This document shows positions 1 through 4,789 of a DNA stretch of 6,262 bases, piece by piece. Under the pieces are notes generated by a model. That model did no database searches, was not told the DNA's origin, and saw only the letters and a program-made list of their open reading frames with translations. Both the position numbers and the translations under genes were made by a program. The stretch's first letter is position 1. Each line of letters starts with the position of its first letter. The DNA is from Bacteroidota bacterium (GTDB lineage: Bacteria; Bacteroidota; Bacteroidia; Flavobacteriales_F; PHOS-HE28), in NCBI GenBank assembly GCA_023428865.1, contig JAEYWT010000315.1:1-6262 (forward strand), in the 5' to 3' direction.

Positions 1-250
1 CTGTTCCGTTGAACATGGCGATACCGCTCACCGAACTGAAGCCACCCGCGGCCCAGTTGGTCAGGTTCACCTGCGTCATGTTGATGTTGATGATGCCGCT
101 CTTCTTCCAGCCATCGGGCAGAGTATCGGCCTCTGCACGGGCCTGCATGGTGGCGGCCGATGCATCGCGCGCGCCCTTGTCCACATCGTTCTGGGACATC
201 GCAGGCAGGGCAACGGATAGGGTGAAGAGTATAGGGAGAGCTCGTTTCAT
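1..250 (-). CDS. DUF3078-like envelope protein, N-terminal part (runs off left edge)
   Basis: Reading the minus strand from ATG at 248-250 gives 83 open codons to the window edge, so only the N-terminus is visible. It starts with a signal peptide: MKR, then a hydrophobic run (ALPILFTLSVALPA) and a likely cleavage near AMS-Q. After a short acidic/Ala-rich stretch comes GWKKSGIININMTQVNLTNW followed by AAGGFSSVSG. The pattern 'W-K-x-G ... N-x-x-Q-V-x-L-x-N-W-A-A-G-G' is how I recognise the Bacteroidota DUF3078 family, whose members are secreted and are thought to be outer-membrane beta-barrels of unknown role. It lies 54 bases downstream of the mscS stop on the same strand, with a hairpin between them, so it may be the last gene of that operon or have its own promoter; I see no clear TAnnTTTG upstream. 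The family call rests on one short motif region and is moderately secure; the existence of the gene is more secure. Confidence 0.75.
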   Translation of the reverse strand, partial: MKRALPILFTLSVALPAMSQNDVDKGARDASAATMQARAEADTLPDGWKKSGIININMTQVNLTNWAAGGFSSVSGIAMFNGT

Positions 251-274
251 GGTTCTTGGCGTAATGTGTAGGTG

Positions 275-299
275 GTTCCTATTCGCGCTGCGAAGGAAC
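275..299 (-). terminator. Hairpin between mscS and the DUF3078-like gene, possible attenuator or terminator
   Basis: An inverted repeat is formed by GTTCC (275-279) with GGAAC (295-299) and TTCGC (282-286) with GCGAA (290-294), with a 3-base loop and a 2-base TA bulge on one side. It begins 6 bases after the mscS stop codon in the direction of transcription. No T-run follows on the minus strand, so it is not a textbook intrinsic terminator. It could weaken readthrough into the next gene or protect the 3' end of the operon mRNA. Confidence 0.35.
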
Positions 300-304
300 G
301 GACT

Positions 305-1147
305 TTACTCTTGTTTGGTGGTGACGTTCATGCTCGGTTTCGGTCCGCTGATACCGGCAGCCTGCAGTGCGGTTATGCCTTGTTCCAGGATCCCGAAGTA
401 CACGGTCCAATAGTCTTTGGGGTCGCACCAAGGGCGCACGGCCAGTTCGATGCCTTCCAGGTTCAGCTTGCTCACGGTCACGCTAGGTGCGGGTTCTTGC
501 AATACGAGGGCGTTCTTCTTCATCACCTCCTCCAGCACGTTGCGCACCTTCTCCAGCGATTCGCCGTAGGCCACGCCCATGGTCAGGTCCACCCGCATGC
601 GACCATCGGCACTGTAGTTGATGATGTTGCCGTTGGCCATGGCTCCGTTGGGGATGATGGCCGTCTTGTTCTCTGGAGTAAGAAGGATGGTTGTGAAGAT
701 CTGGATCTCCTTCACCGTGCCGAGGATGCCTTGTGCCTCGATCAGGTCACCCACTTTGTAGGGTTTGAAGAGCAGGATCAACGTGCCACCGGCGAAGTTG
801 GCCAGGGTGCCTTGCAAGGCCAGACCAACCGCCAGACCCGCCGCACCAACAATGGCCACGAAGCTGGTGGTGGCCACCCCCATCATCTGGATGGCGGTGA
901 GGAAGAGCAGCACACGCAACGAAATGGTGACCAAACTGTGCAGAAAGCGCTTCAACGTAGGCTCCACTCCGCGCCGGTCCAGCACCTTATTGAGCAAGCG
1001 GGCCAGCATGCCGATGAGCATGGAGCCGATCCACAGAACGATCAGCGCCTTCAGCACTTTGGGCGCGTATTGAACGATCAGGTCCATTCCCTTCTGGCTC
1101 CAGGTGGTCAGTTGGGTAACGGGTTCGGCTAGTACTTCGGGTTCCAT
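305..1147 (-). CDS. mscS: Small-conductance mechanosensitive channel, MscS type
   Basis: This 280-residue protein is close in length to E. coli MscS (286). MscS forms a homoheptameric inner-membrane channel that opens under membrane tension and releases solutes during hypo-osmotic shock. Predicted membrane segments lie at about residues 23-50, 68-90 and 94-128. The pore-lining third helix carries GAAGLAVGLALQG at 101-113, the same positions as in E. coli MscS, so the two pore-constricting leucines (L105, L109) and the kink glycine G113 are conserved. The beta-domain follows (FKPYKVGD at 127-134, IIPNG at 164-168), then a full alpha/beta C-terminal domain to about 275. Start: ATG at 1145-1147, the first good start before the first helix; no strong Shine-Dalgarno is visible. 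It lies 32 bases after the other channel gene and is probably the fourth gene of the sigma-factor operon. Family and function are secure; the regulatory link is inferred. Confidence 0.95.
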   Translation of the reverse strand: MEPEVLAEPVTQLTTWSQKGMDLIVQYAPKVLKALIVLWIGSMLIGMLARLLNKVLDRRGVEPTLKRFLHSLVTISLRVLLFLTAIQMMGVATTSFVAIVGAAGLAVGLALQGTLANFAGGTLILLFKPYKVGDLIEAQGILGTVKEIQIFTTILLTPENKTAIIPNGAMANGNIINYSADGRMRVDLTMGVAYGESLEKVRNVLEEVMKKNALVLQEPAPSVTVSKLNLEGIELAVRPWCDPKDYWTVYFGILEQGITALQAAGISGPKPSMNVTTKQE

Positions 1148-1179
1148 ATTGAGGTGGTAGGTTGGTGTTGAACGAATGA

Positions 1180-2073
1180 TCAGGCAAAGGGGGCCTTGTG
1201 GTGCGAAGCGCGTTCTTCATCCGCCTCTTTCGGGATGGAAGCTCCAACATGCTTTTCGTTCAGCACCTCGATCCGCTCGGTCACAAGGCGGCGGCTCGGT
1301 ATCATCACCACCCGATCCTTCATGCGCAAGGTCATGCTTACGCTATCGATCCGCTCGATCACGCCCTCATCCTCTCCGATCCGTACGGTCATTCCCGGTT
1401 TGAAACGCTCGTTGCCATAATAGCTCCCCAGGATATTGCTGAGTACATCGCGCGCGGCGAAACCGTAGGCCACACCGAAGGCGATCAGCAAGCCACCGAG
1501 GATGATCTGGATGTTGGTGGTGATCAAGGAGGTATCCACGCCAGCCACATTCAGAGCAGTGATGGATGCGAAACCCACGGTGATCACCGCCAGGATGCGC
1601 CCCACGATACGACCGGCGGAAAGCTCCACCACGTTGCTCAACTGGCTCACCAAGCGGCTCACCTTGTCGGCACCCCATACACCCAGTACGAAGATGGTGA
1701 CCGCAGTAAGCAGCGTTGGCAAGAATGCGAAGGCACGCTGTACCGCGCGGCTCACCAGGTCCAGGCCCATGATATCCGCTGCGGAAAGAATGGTGACCAA
1801 CACCAGCAACCACCAGGTGATGCTGGCTACCAGGCGCGATGGGGTGAATCCACCGAAACGCGCAATGGCCTTGTCCACGCCGGTGCGTTGTGCAATGGGA
1901 TCGATGGTGCGTTCACCGATACGGCGTACGCCCCAACGCACTGCGCGCGCAAGCAGCAGCCCCACGCCAAGCACCAACAGACCCGTAAGGATGGCGGGCA
2001 ACCGATCGATGAAAGCCGCTGCGTAGGCATTGAATGCCTTCGGGAGACGTTGCTCGAAGAAGTCCATGTTCAT
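1180..2073 (-). CDS. CmpX-like MscS-family channel with conserved TM-helix region
   Basis: A 297-residue multi-pass inner-membrane protein. Hydrophobic segments lie at about 25-45, 80-103, 115-140, 157-178 and 184-215. The N-terminal pair (LPAILTGLLVLGVGLLLARA; FLPTLLTAVTIFVLGVWGAD) fits the 'conserved TM helix' repeat of CmpX-type proteins. The last helix, rich in Gly/Ala (ILGGLLIAFGVAYGFAARDV), followed by LSNILGSYY and FKPGMTVRIGEDEGVIERI, is an MscS pore helix plus beta-domain, ending with VVMIPSRRL. Only about 25 charged residues follow the beta-domain, so the large C-terminal alpha/beta vestibule of classical MscS is absent, as in CmpX. Start: the frame stays open to 2178, but that would overlap the preceding small gene, and its first 35 residues are Pro/Asn-rich without helix features. 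ATG at 2071-2073 (MNMDFF) or 2065-2067 is preferred; it lies 10 bases after the small gene's stop. Family secure; gating and solute unknown. Confidence 0.92.
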   Translation of the reverse strand: MNMDFFEQRLPKAFNAYAAAFIDRLPAILTGLLVLGVGLLLARAVRWGVRRIGERTIDPIAQRTGVDKAIARFGGFTPSRLVASITWWLLVLVTILSAADIMGLDLVSRAVQRAFAFLPTLLTAVTIFVLGVWGADKVSRLVSQLSNVVELSAGRIVGRILAVITVGFASITALNVAGVDTSLITTNIQIILGGLLIAFGVAYGFAARDVLSNILGSYYGNERFKPGMTVRIGEDEGVIERIDSVSMTLRMKDRVVMIPSRRLVTERIEVLNEKHVGASIPKEADEERASHHKAPFA

Positions 2074-2083
2074 GGGAGGGTGG

Positions 2084-2311
2084 TTAGGTTGCGGGTCCGT
2101 CGAACGGATCGGTTGGCAATTCGGCTCGCGAGGAACGACTTCCTCCAAGCACGCGGATACGCTCGAAAAGGGCTGCACTGGGATCGGCCACGAAGAGTTG
2201 CAGCATGCGCATGAGCATCATCACGAACTTAACACTGCCGATCACCTCTGCGCGCAGATGCTCGGGTGGTTGGTCGGTGGACCGGATGAGCTTGAACGGA
2301 TCCTGGTTCAT
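2084..2311 (-). CDS. Small protein translationally coupled to the sigma factor, function unknown
   Basis: A 75-residue protein whose ATG (2309-2311) overlaps the sigma factor's TGA (2308-2310) as ATGA, the usual signature of translational coupling. I do not recognise the family with confidence. The sequence has a polar N-terminus, then an amphipathic helix at about 16-53 (PPEHLRAEVIGS, KFVMMLMRMLQLFV, SAALFERIRVL), then a tail rich in Gly, Ser, Pro and Asp. The hydrophobic part is broken by Lys28 and Arg35, so a membrane span is unlikely; a helix that docks on another protein is more plausible. Its position directly behind an ECF sigma factor makes it a candidate regulator or partner of that factor, but it lacks the zinc-binding HxxxCxxC motif and the transmembrane helix of common anti-sigma factors. 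My impression is that short helical proteins of this sort follow ECF sigma genes in other Bacteroidota; this is recall, not a search result. Confidence 0.7.
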   Translation of the reverse strand: MNQDPFKLIRSTDQPPEHLRAEVIGSVKFVMMLMRMLQLFVADPSAALFERIRVLGGSRSSRAELPTDPFDGPAT

Positions 2312-2895
2312 GGCTCGTCGCGGTATAACTGGTGATACTTGGCCAACGCCCGTTCGCGCGCGCGCATCGAACGCATCTTCACAGCACTTTCCGCCAGACC
2401 GAGCACATCCATCATATCCTTCACGGAAAGCTCGTCCTGGTACTTCATCAATAGGATACCACGGTCAGCAGGATCCAACGCCTCCAACACCGCCGAAAGC
2501 CGATCGGCCCGCATGGAGAGCAATTCGGTCTCGTAGCGCTCCTCCGCCCCATCCTCCAGCCTTAGGTCCTCATCCAGTGTGGAGGTGCGGTGTTTCTGGT
2601 CTTTGCGCAGGTGATCCAGACAATAGTTGTAGGTGATGCTGTACAACCACGTGCCGAATCTGCTGCGGCGGTCGAACTTGGTCAGGTTCACGAACGCCTT
2701 CAGGAAGATATCGTGTGTAAGGTCCTGTGAGAGTTCCTTATTCCGTGTCATACCCACGCACTTCTGGTACACTTTCGCCGAATAGCGATCGTACAGGATA
2801 CCGAAACGGTCCGCGTCCATGTCGCGCTGTAGTTCGGCAACGAGATCCTCGTCGCTAAGCTGGCTGACCGGCTTGGCCTTCTTCCTGAACAACAC
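2308..2895 (-). CDS. ECF-type RNA polymerase sigma-70 family factor
   Basis: A 195-residue factor with the two-domain layout of group 4 (ECF) sigma factors, which direct RNA polymerase to stress or envelope regulons. Region 2 spans about 27-100: LYDRYSAKVY, then HDIFLKAFVNLTKF and RSRFGTWLYSITYNYCLDHL, the -10-recognising helix. An acidic linker (TLDEDLRLEDGAEERYETE) follows. Region 4 covers about 137-192, with the helix-turn-helix near LSVKDMMDVLGLAESAVKMR (156-175), which should read the -35 element. There is no region 1.1 or 3, as expected for the family. The start is GTG at 2893-2895; no ATG lies in frame for many codons upstream, and TTG at 2890-2892 is the only nearby alternative. It leads the minus-strand operon and overlaps the small gene by 4 bases. 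It may autoregulate the operon, but its target promoters cannot be read from this window. Confidence 0.93.
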   Translation of the reverse strand: MLFRKKAKPVSQLSDEDLVAELQRDMDADRFGILYDRYSAKVYQKCVGMTRNKELSQDLTHDIFLKAFVNLTKFDRRSRFGTWLYSITYNYCLDHLRKDQKHRTSTLDEDLRLEDGAEERYETELLSMRADRLSAVLEALDPADRGILLMKYQDELSVKDMMDVLGLAESAVKMRSMRARERALAKYHQLYRDEP

Positions 2896-3114
2896 CGTTG
2901 GGAGAGCGTATTCTGGGTTTAGACGAAGTGGCCCGGAAAGGTCACAGGTAAGGTTCCGTCACCAGCTTGGTACCAGGGTTCTACCAAGTTGAAAGCTTTG
3001 GGGGAGCAGGGTACAGGCGATATGTGGTTTCCCATGGCACCATGCTTGGCCACCTGGGAGAGGCGCTGGCGCACGATCACCCCGAGCACAAGCGCTGCGA
3101 GGTGGAAGATCTTG
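2896..3114. other. Intergenic region between tRNA-Val and the sigma operon
   Basis: Apart from the inverted repeat at 2966-2988 and the weak -7-like element at 2943-2950, I see no secure feature here. The promoter of the sigma operon is presumably in this stretch, but no full TAnnTTTG match was found on the minus strand. One minus-strand frame is open from 3179 to a TAA at 2919-2921. It has no convincing start and its upstream part is the tRNA itself, so I do not annotate it as a gene; it is discussed as a finding. Confidence 0.5.
2966..2988. repeat. Inverted repeat upstream of the sigma-factor gene
   Basis: A perfect 7-bp inverted repeat, CTTGGTA (2966-2972) and TACCAAG (2982-2988), is separated by 9 bases. 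It sits about 70-90 bases upstream of the GTG start of the sigma factor and about 125 bases after the tRNA on the same strand. No T-run follows on the minus strand, so it is not a typical terminator for the tRNA. A repressor or activator operator, or an RNA hairpin in the leader, are both possible. The minus strand also shows TACCTGTG (2950 down to 2943), one base off the Bacteroidota -7 motif, between the repeat and the gene, but no matching -33 TTG at the usual distance. Confidence 0.4.
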
Positions 3115-3189
3115 TGGGCAATGCCGGATTCGAACCAGCGACCCCTACCTTGTCGAGGTAGTGCTCTGAACCAGCTGAGCTAATTGCCC
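3115..3189 (-). tRNA. tRNA-Val, anticodon GAC, with C33
   Basis: The minus strand folds into a complete 75-base cloverleaf. The acceptor is GGGCAAT/ATTGCCC with A73, the D-stem is GCTC/GAGC, the anticodon stem is CTACC/GGTAG with loop TCGACAA, the variable loop is GGGTC, and the T-arm is GCTGG/CCGGC (one T.G pair) around TTCGAAT. Bases 34-36 are GAC, which reads valine codons GUC and GUU, and the acceptor sequence and A73 fit bacterial valine tRNAs. The base at position 33 is C where nearly all tRNAs have U; the expected loop would be TTGACAA. Shifting the loop by one base to restore U33 would give a CGA (Ser) anticodon but breaks the stem and puts C at 37, so GAC is preferred. CCA is not encoded (CAA follows A73), so it must be added by CCA transferase. 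A -7 promoter element lies 19 bases upstream. Confidence 0.95.
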
Positions 3190-3207
3190 CTTTTCACAAA
3201 AGGATCG

Positions 3208-3215
3208 CAAAGGTA
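3208..3215 (-). promoter_or_regulatory. Bacteroidota-type -7 promoter element for tRNA-Val
   Basis: On the minus strand these bases read TACCTTTG, a full match to the Bacteroidota housekeeping -7 consensus TAnnTTTG. It ends 19 bases before the first base of the mature tRNA, a normal spacing for a short 5' leader. A -33 TTG is not evident at the expected distance, so the call rests on the -7 match and its position. Confidence 0.7.
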
Positions 3216-3258
3216 GGATTCTCCGTGATCCGCGTTATGTATGGAACTCTCGCCGCGA

Positions 3259-3280
3259 CGAAATGTCTTCAACATTTTCG
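3259..3280. repeat. AT-rich hairpin between the divergent promoters
   Basis: CG-AAATGT (3259-3266) pairs with ACATTT-t-CG (3272-3280) with one bulged T and a 5-base loop (CTTCA). It lies between the tRNA-Val -7 element on the minus strand and the hydroxylase -7 element on the plus strand, so it could be a protein-binding site serving either promoter. It could also be chance in an AT-richer spacer. Confidence 0.3.
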
Positions 3281-3322
3281 AGCGTTCCTGATCTCTCTCA
3301 TCCACCACACGCTTGGCGGAAG

Positions 3323-3330
3323 TACCTTTG
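3323..3330 (+). promoter_or_regulatory. Bacteroidota-type -7 promoter element for the hydroxylase gene
   Basis: TACCTTTG matches TAnnTTTG exactly and ends 14 bases before the ATG at 3345. If transcription starts about 5-7 bases after the element, the mRNA leader would be only about 8-10 bases, so the message would be nearly leaderless. No convincing -33 TTG is seen 19-23 bases upstream. It is identical to the tRNA-Val element on the other strand. Confidence 0.55.
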
Positions 3331-3344
3331 TGCCAGAATAGGCC

Positions 3345-3980
3345 ATGCCACCCACTAAAGAGACCAGCGGACGTATCTTCAAGAGTCCGCTCTTGGAAGC
3401 ACTCACCAAGACGCATATCGCGGTTCCCCTTACCATCTTCTTCGGTCTTGGCGCCGCCTCCGGCTACTATTCGGTTCATTTCCAGGGCTTCACAGCCATC
3501 ACTACCCTCTCGTTCTACTTCGCTGGCGCACTGTTCTTCACCCTGATCGAGTACGTGGCACACCGCTACCTCTACCACATGGGCACGGCTGGCAGTGCGC
3601 GCAAAGTGCGGTTGCAGTATGTGATGCACGGCGTACACCACGACCACCCGCGCGATAAGAAGCGCCTGGCCTTACCACCAGTGCTTTCCGTGGTGTTGGC
3701 GGCCTTGTTCATGGGCTTGTTCCGCTTGGTGATCGGCCCCAACGGCATTGCGTTCGGCGGTGGCTTCATGACCGGGTATGCCACCTACCTCATGGTACAC
3801 TATGCCGTACATACCATGAATCCGCCCAAGAATATCTTCGGCGTGCTGTGGAAGCACCACAACATGCATCATTATGTGGGCGATAAAGGCGCTTTCGGTG
3901 TTAGTTCCCCCCTTTGGGACCATGTCTTCGACACCATGCCCGAAGATCCCAAGGCGCGCCGCAAGCAGGCCACTGCCTAA
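3345..3980 (+). CDS. Fatty acid 2-hydroxylase-like membrane di-metal hydroxylase
   Basis: A 211-residue integral membrane enzyme of the fatty acid hydroxylase/sterol desaturase superfamily. These enzymes use a histidine-bound di-metal centre and O2 to hydroxylate lipid acyl chains. Hydrophobic segments lie at about 25-45, 52-70, 111-131 and 134-152. All histidine clusters are present in the order and spacing of eukaryotic FA2H/Scs7: HX4H (H73, H78 in EYVAHRYLYH), HXXHH (H95, H98, H99 in HGVHHDHPRD), HX3H (H152, H156 in HYAVH) and HXXHH (H172, H175, H176 in HHNMHH). KKRLALPP after the second cluster and FGVSSPLWDHVF near the end are also typical. It lacks the N-terminal cytochrome b5 domain of FA2H, so electrons must come from a separate protein. 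A 2-hydroxy fatty acid or sphingolipid product is plausible for this phylum, but position specificity cannot be read from sequence. The ATG at 3345 is well placed behind a -7 element. The phosphodiesterase gene follows after 34 bases. Confidence 0.93.
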   Translation: MPPTKETSGRIFKSPLLEALTKTHIAVPLTIFFGLGAASGYYSVHFQGFTAITTLSFYFAGALFFTLIEYVAHRYLYHMGTAGSARKVRLQYVMHGVHHDHPRDKKRLALPPVLSVVLAALFMGLFRLVIGPNGIAFGGGFMTGYATYLMVHYAVHTMNPPKNIFGVLWKHHNMHHYVGDKGAFGVSSPLWDHVFDTMPEDPKARRKQATA

Positions 3981-4014
3981 GCTCGCATTCCACGGCCCAC
4001 TTTTCGCCCGTTCC

Positions 4015-4788
4015 ATGTGGAGGATGAACCGGCTCATCCCGTCATTGGCGCTACTCATTGGCTGTTCCTCGCCGGATACCTCTGGTATCAAAATGATCGG
4101 CCATGGCGGTCTTGGCACTGCTTCAACCTACCCCATGAACAGCCGGGTGGCGCTAACCACTGCGTTGGAAGAGGGGCTTCAGGGGATCGAACTAGACGTA
4201 CAGCTTACCGCCGATTCCGTGCTCGTAGCGCACCACGATCCAGAAGTCTCCGGTGCGGGCTGCTTGGGGCGGATCCACGACCATAGCTGGGAAGAGTTGA
4301 ACGCCTGCGCCACCACCGTGAAACTGGCGGGTTCCTTTCTAGGTGTTCGGGTGGATGTTCTCTTGAACGAACTGCACGGCGACTTTCCGAACGCCGAATT
4401 CACCTTGGATGTGAAGTTGAACACCACGGGTGATTGGTGGCAGTACCTGCACCGCACGGCTCGCGCCATAGCCCGGTTGGAAGCGCAATACGGGCTACGG
4501 GGTCATGTGATCGTGGAGTGCCAGACCACCGACTTTCTGCGTGCCATGGCCGAAAGCGCACCGGGTATCCCCTACTTTCTATACACCACGGATACCGCCG
4601 CAGCCATAACCGTGGCCAAGGAGCTGGCATGCGTGGGCATCACCATGCAAGCAGACCGGTGCGATGCCCGGCTGGCAGCGGAGATAAAAGCTGCAGGACT
4701 GCAATTGACCCTCTTCGGGGTTGGTGACCGGTGGGCGCTAAGGAAAGCCGTAGGGCTGCGACCAGACCGGATCCAGGTGGACCAGTGA
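4015..4788 (+). CDS. Glycerophosphodiester phosphodiesterase family lipoprotein with HGG motif
   Basis: A 257-residue protein of the GDPD TIM-barrel family, which hydrolyses glycerophosphodiesters to glycerol-3-phosphate and an alcohol. The N-terminus MWRMNRLIPSLALLIGC is a lipoprotein signal peptide with lipobox L-I-G-C (Cys17), so it should be membrane-anchored in the cell envelope. Family motifs: GHGG at 29-32, YPMNS at 39-43 (in place of YPENT), GIELDVQLTADSVLVAHHD at 57-75 giving metal-binding E59 and D61 and a catalytic His (73 or 74), and LDVK at about 134-137. The first motif is HGG instead of the usual HRG, so the conserved active-site arginine is missing. Start: ATG at 4015 gives a tidy signal peptide; ATG at 4024 is also possible, but GGAGG (4019-4023) touches it directly. 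The frame is open back to 3874, but that would run deep into the hydroxylase gene. It is probably co-transcribed with the hydroxylase. Fold secure; substrate and activity uncertain. Confidence 0.9.
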   Translation: MWRMNRLIPSLALLIGCSSPDTSGIKMIGHGGLGTASTYPMNSRVALTTALEEGLQGIELDVQLTADSVLVAHHDPEVSGAGCLGRIHDHSWEELNACATTVKLAGSFLGVRVDVLLNELHGDFPNAEFTLDVKLNTTGDWWQYLHRTARAIARLEAQYGLRGHVIVECQTTDFLRAMAESAPGIPYFLYTTDTAAAITVAKELACVGITMQADRCDARLAAEIKAAGLQLTLFGVGDRWALRKAVGLRPDRIQVDQ

Positions 4789-4789
4789 G

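Noticed and set aside
272..1132. Long plus-strand open frame (286 codons) opposite mscS
   Set aside because: The translation is His/Gln/Gly-rich without domain features and lies antisense to a clear MscS gene; it is a codon-bias shadow.
2074..2178. N-terminal extension of the CmpX-like gene to an ATG at 2178
   Set aside because: It would overlap the small coupled gene by about 95 bases and adds a Pro/Asn-rich segment with no channel features; ATG at 2071-2073 fits better.
1198..2214. Long plus-strand open frame (338 codons) opposite the CmpX-like gene
   Set aside because: Low-complexity His/Gln/Asp-rich translation opposite a strongly supported membrane protein; no start context or family features.
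2967..3183. Two plus-strand small open frames ending in GNAGFEPATPTLSR and MPDSNQRPLPCRGSALNQLS
   Set aside because: These endings are the familiar antisense translation of a tRNA T-arm and anticodon arm, a common annotation artefact.
3180..3647. Minus-strand open frame of 155 codons across the tRNA promoter and the start of the hydroxylase
   Set aside because: It overlaps the tRNA end, its promoter and the well-supported hydroxylase on the opposite strand, and shows no domain pattern.
3874..4014. Upstream extension of the phosphodiesterase to an ATG at 3874
   Set aside because: It would overlap the conserved C-terminal part of the hydroxylase and bury the lipoprotein signal peptide that begins at 4015.
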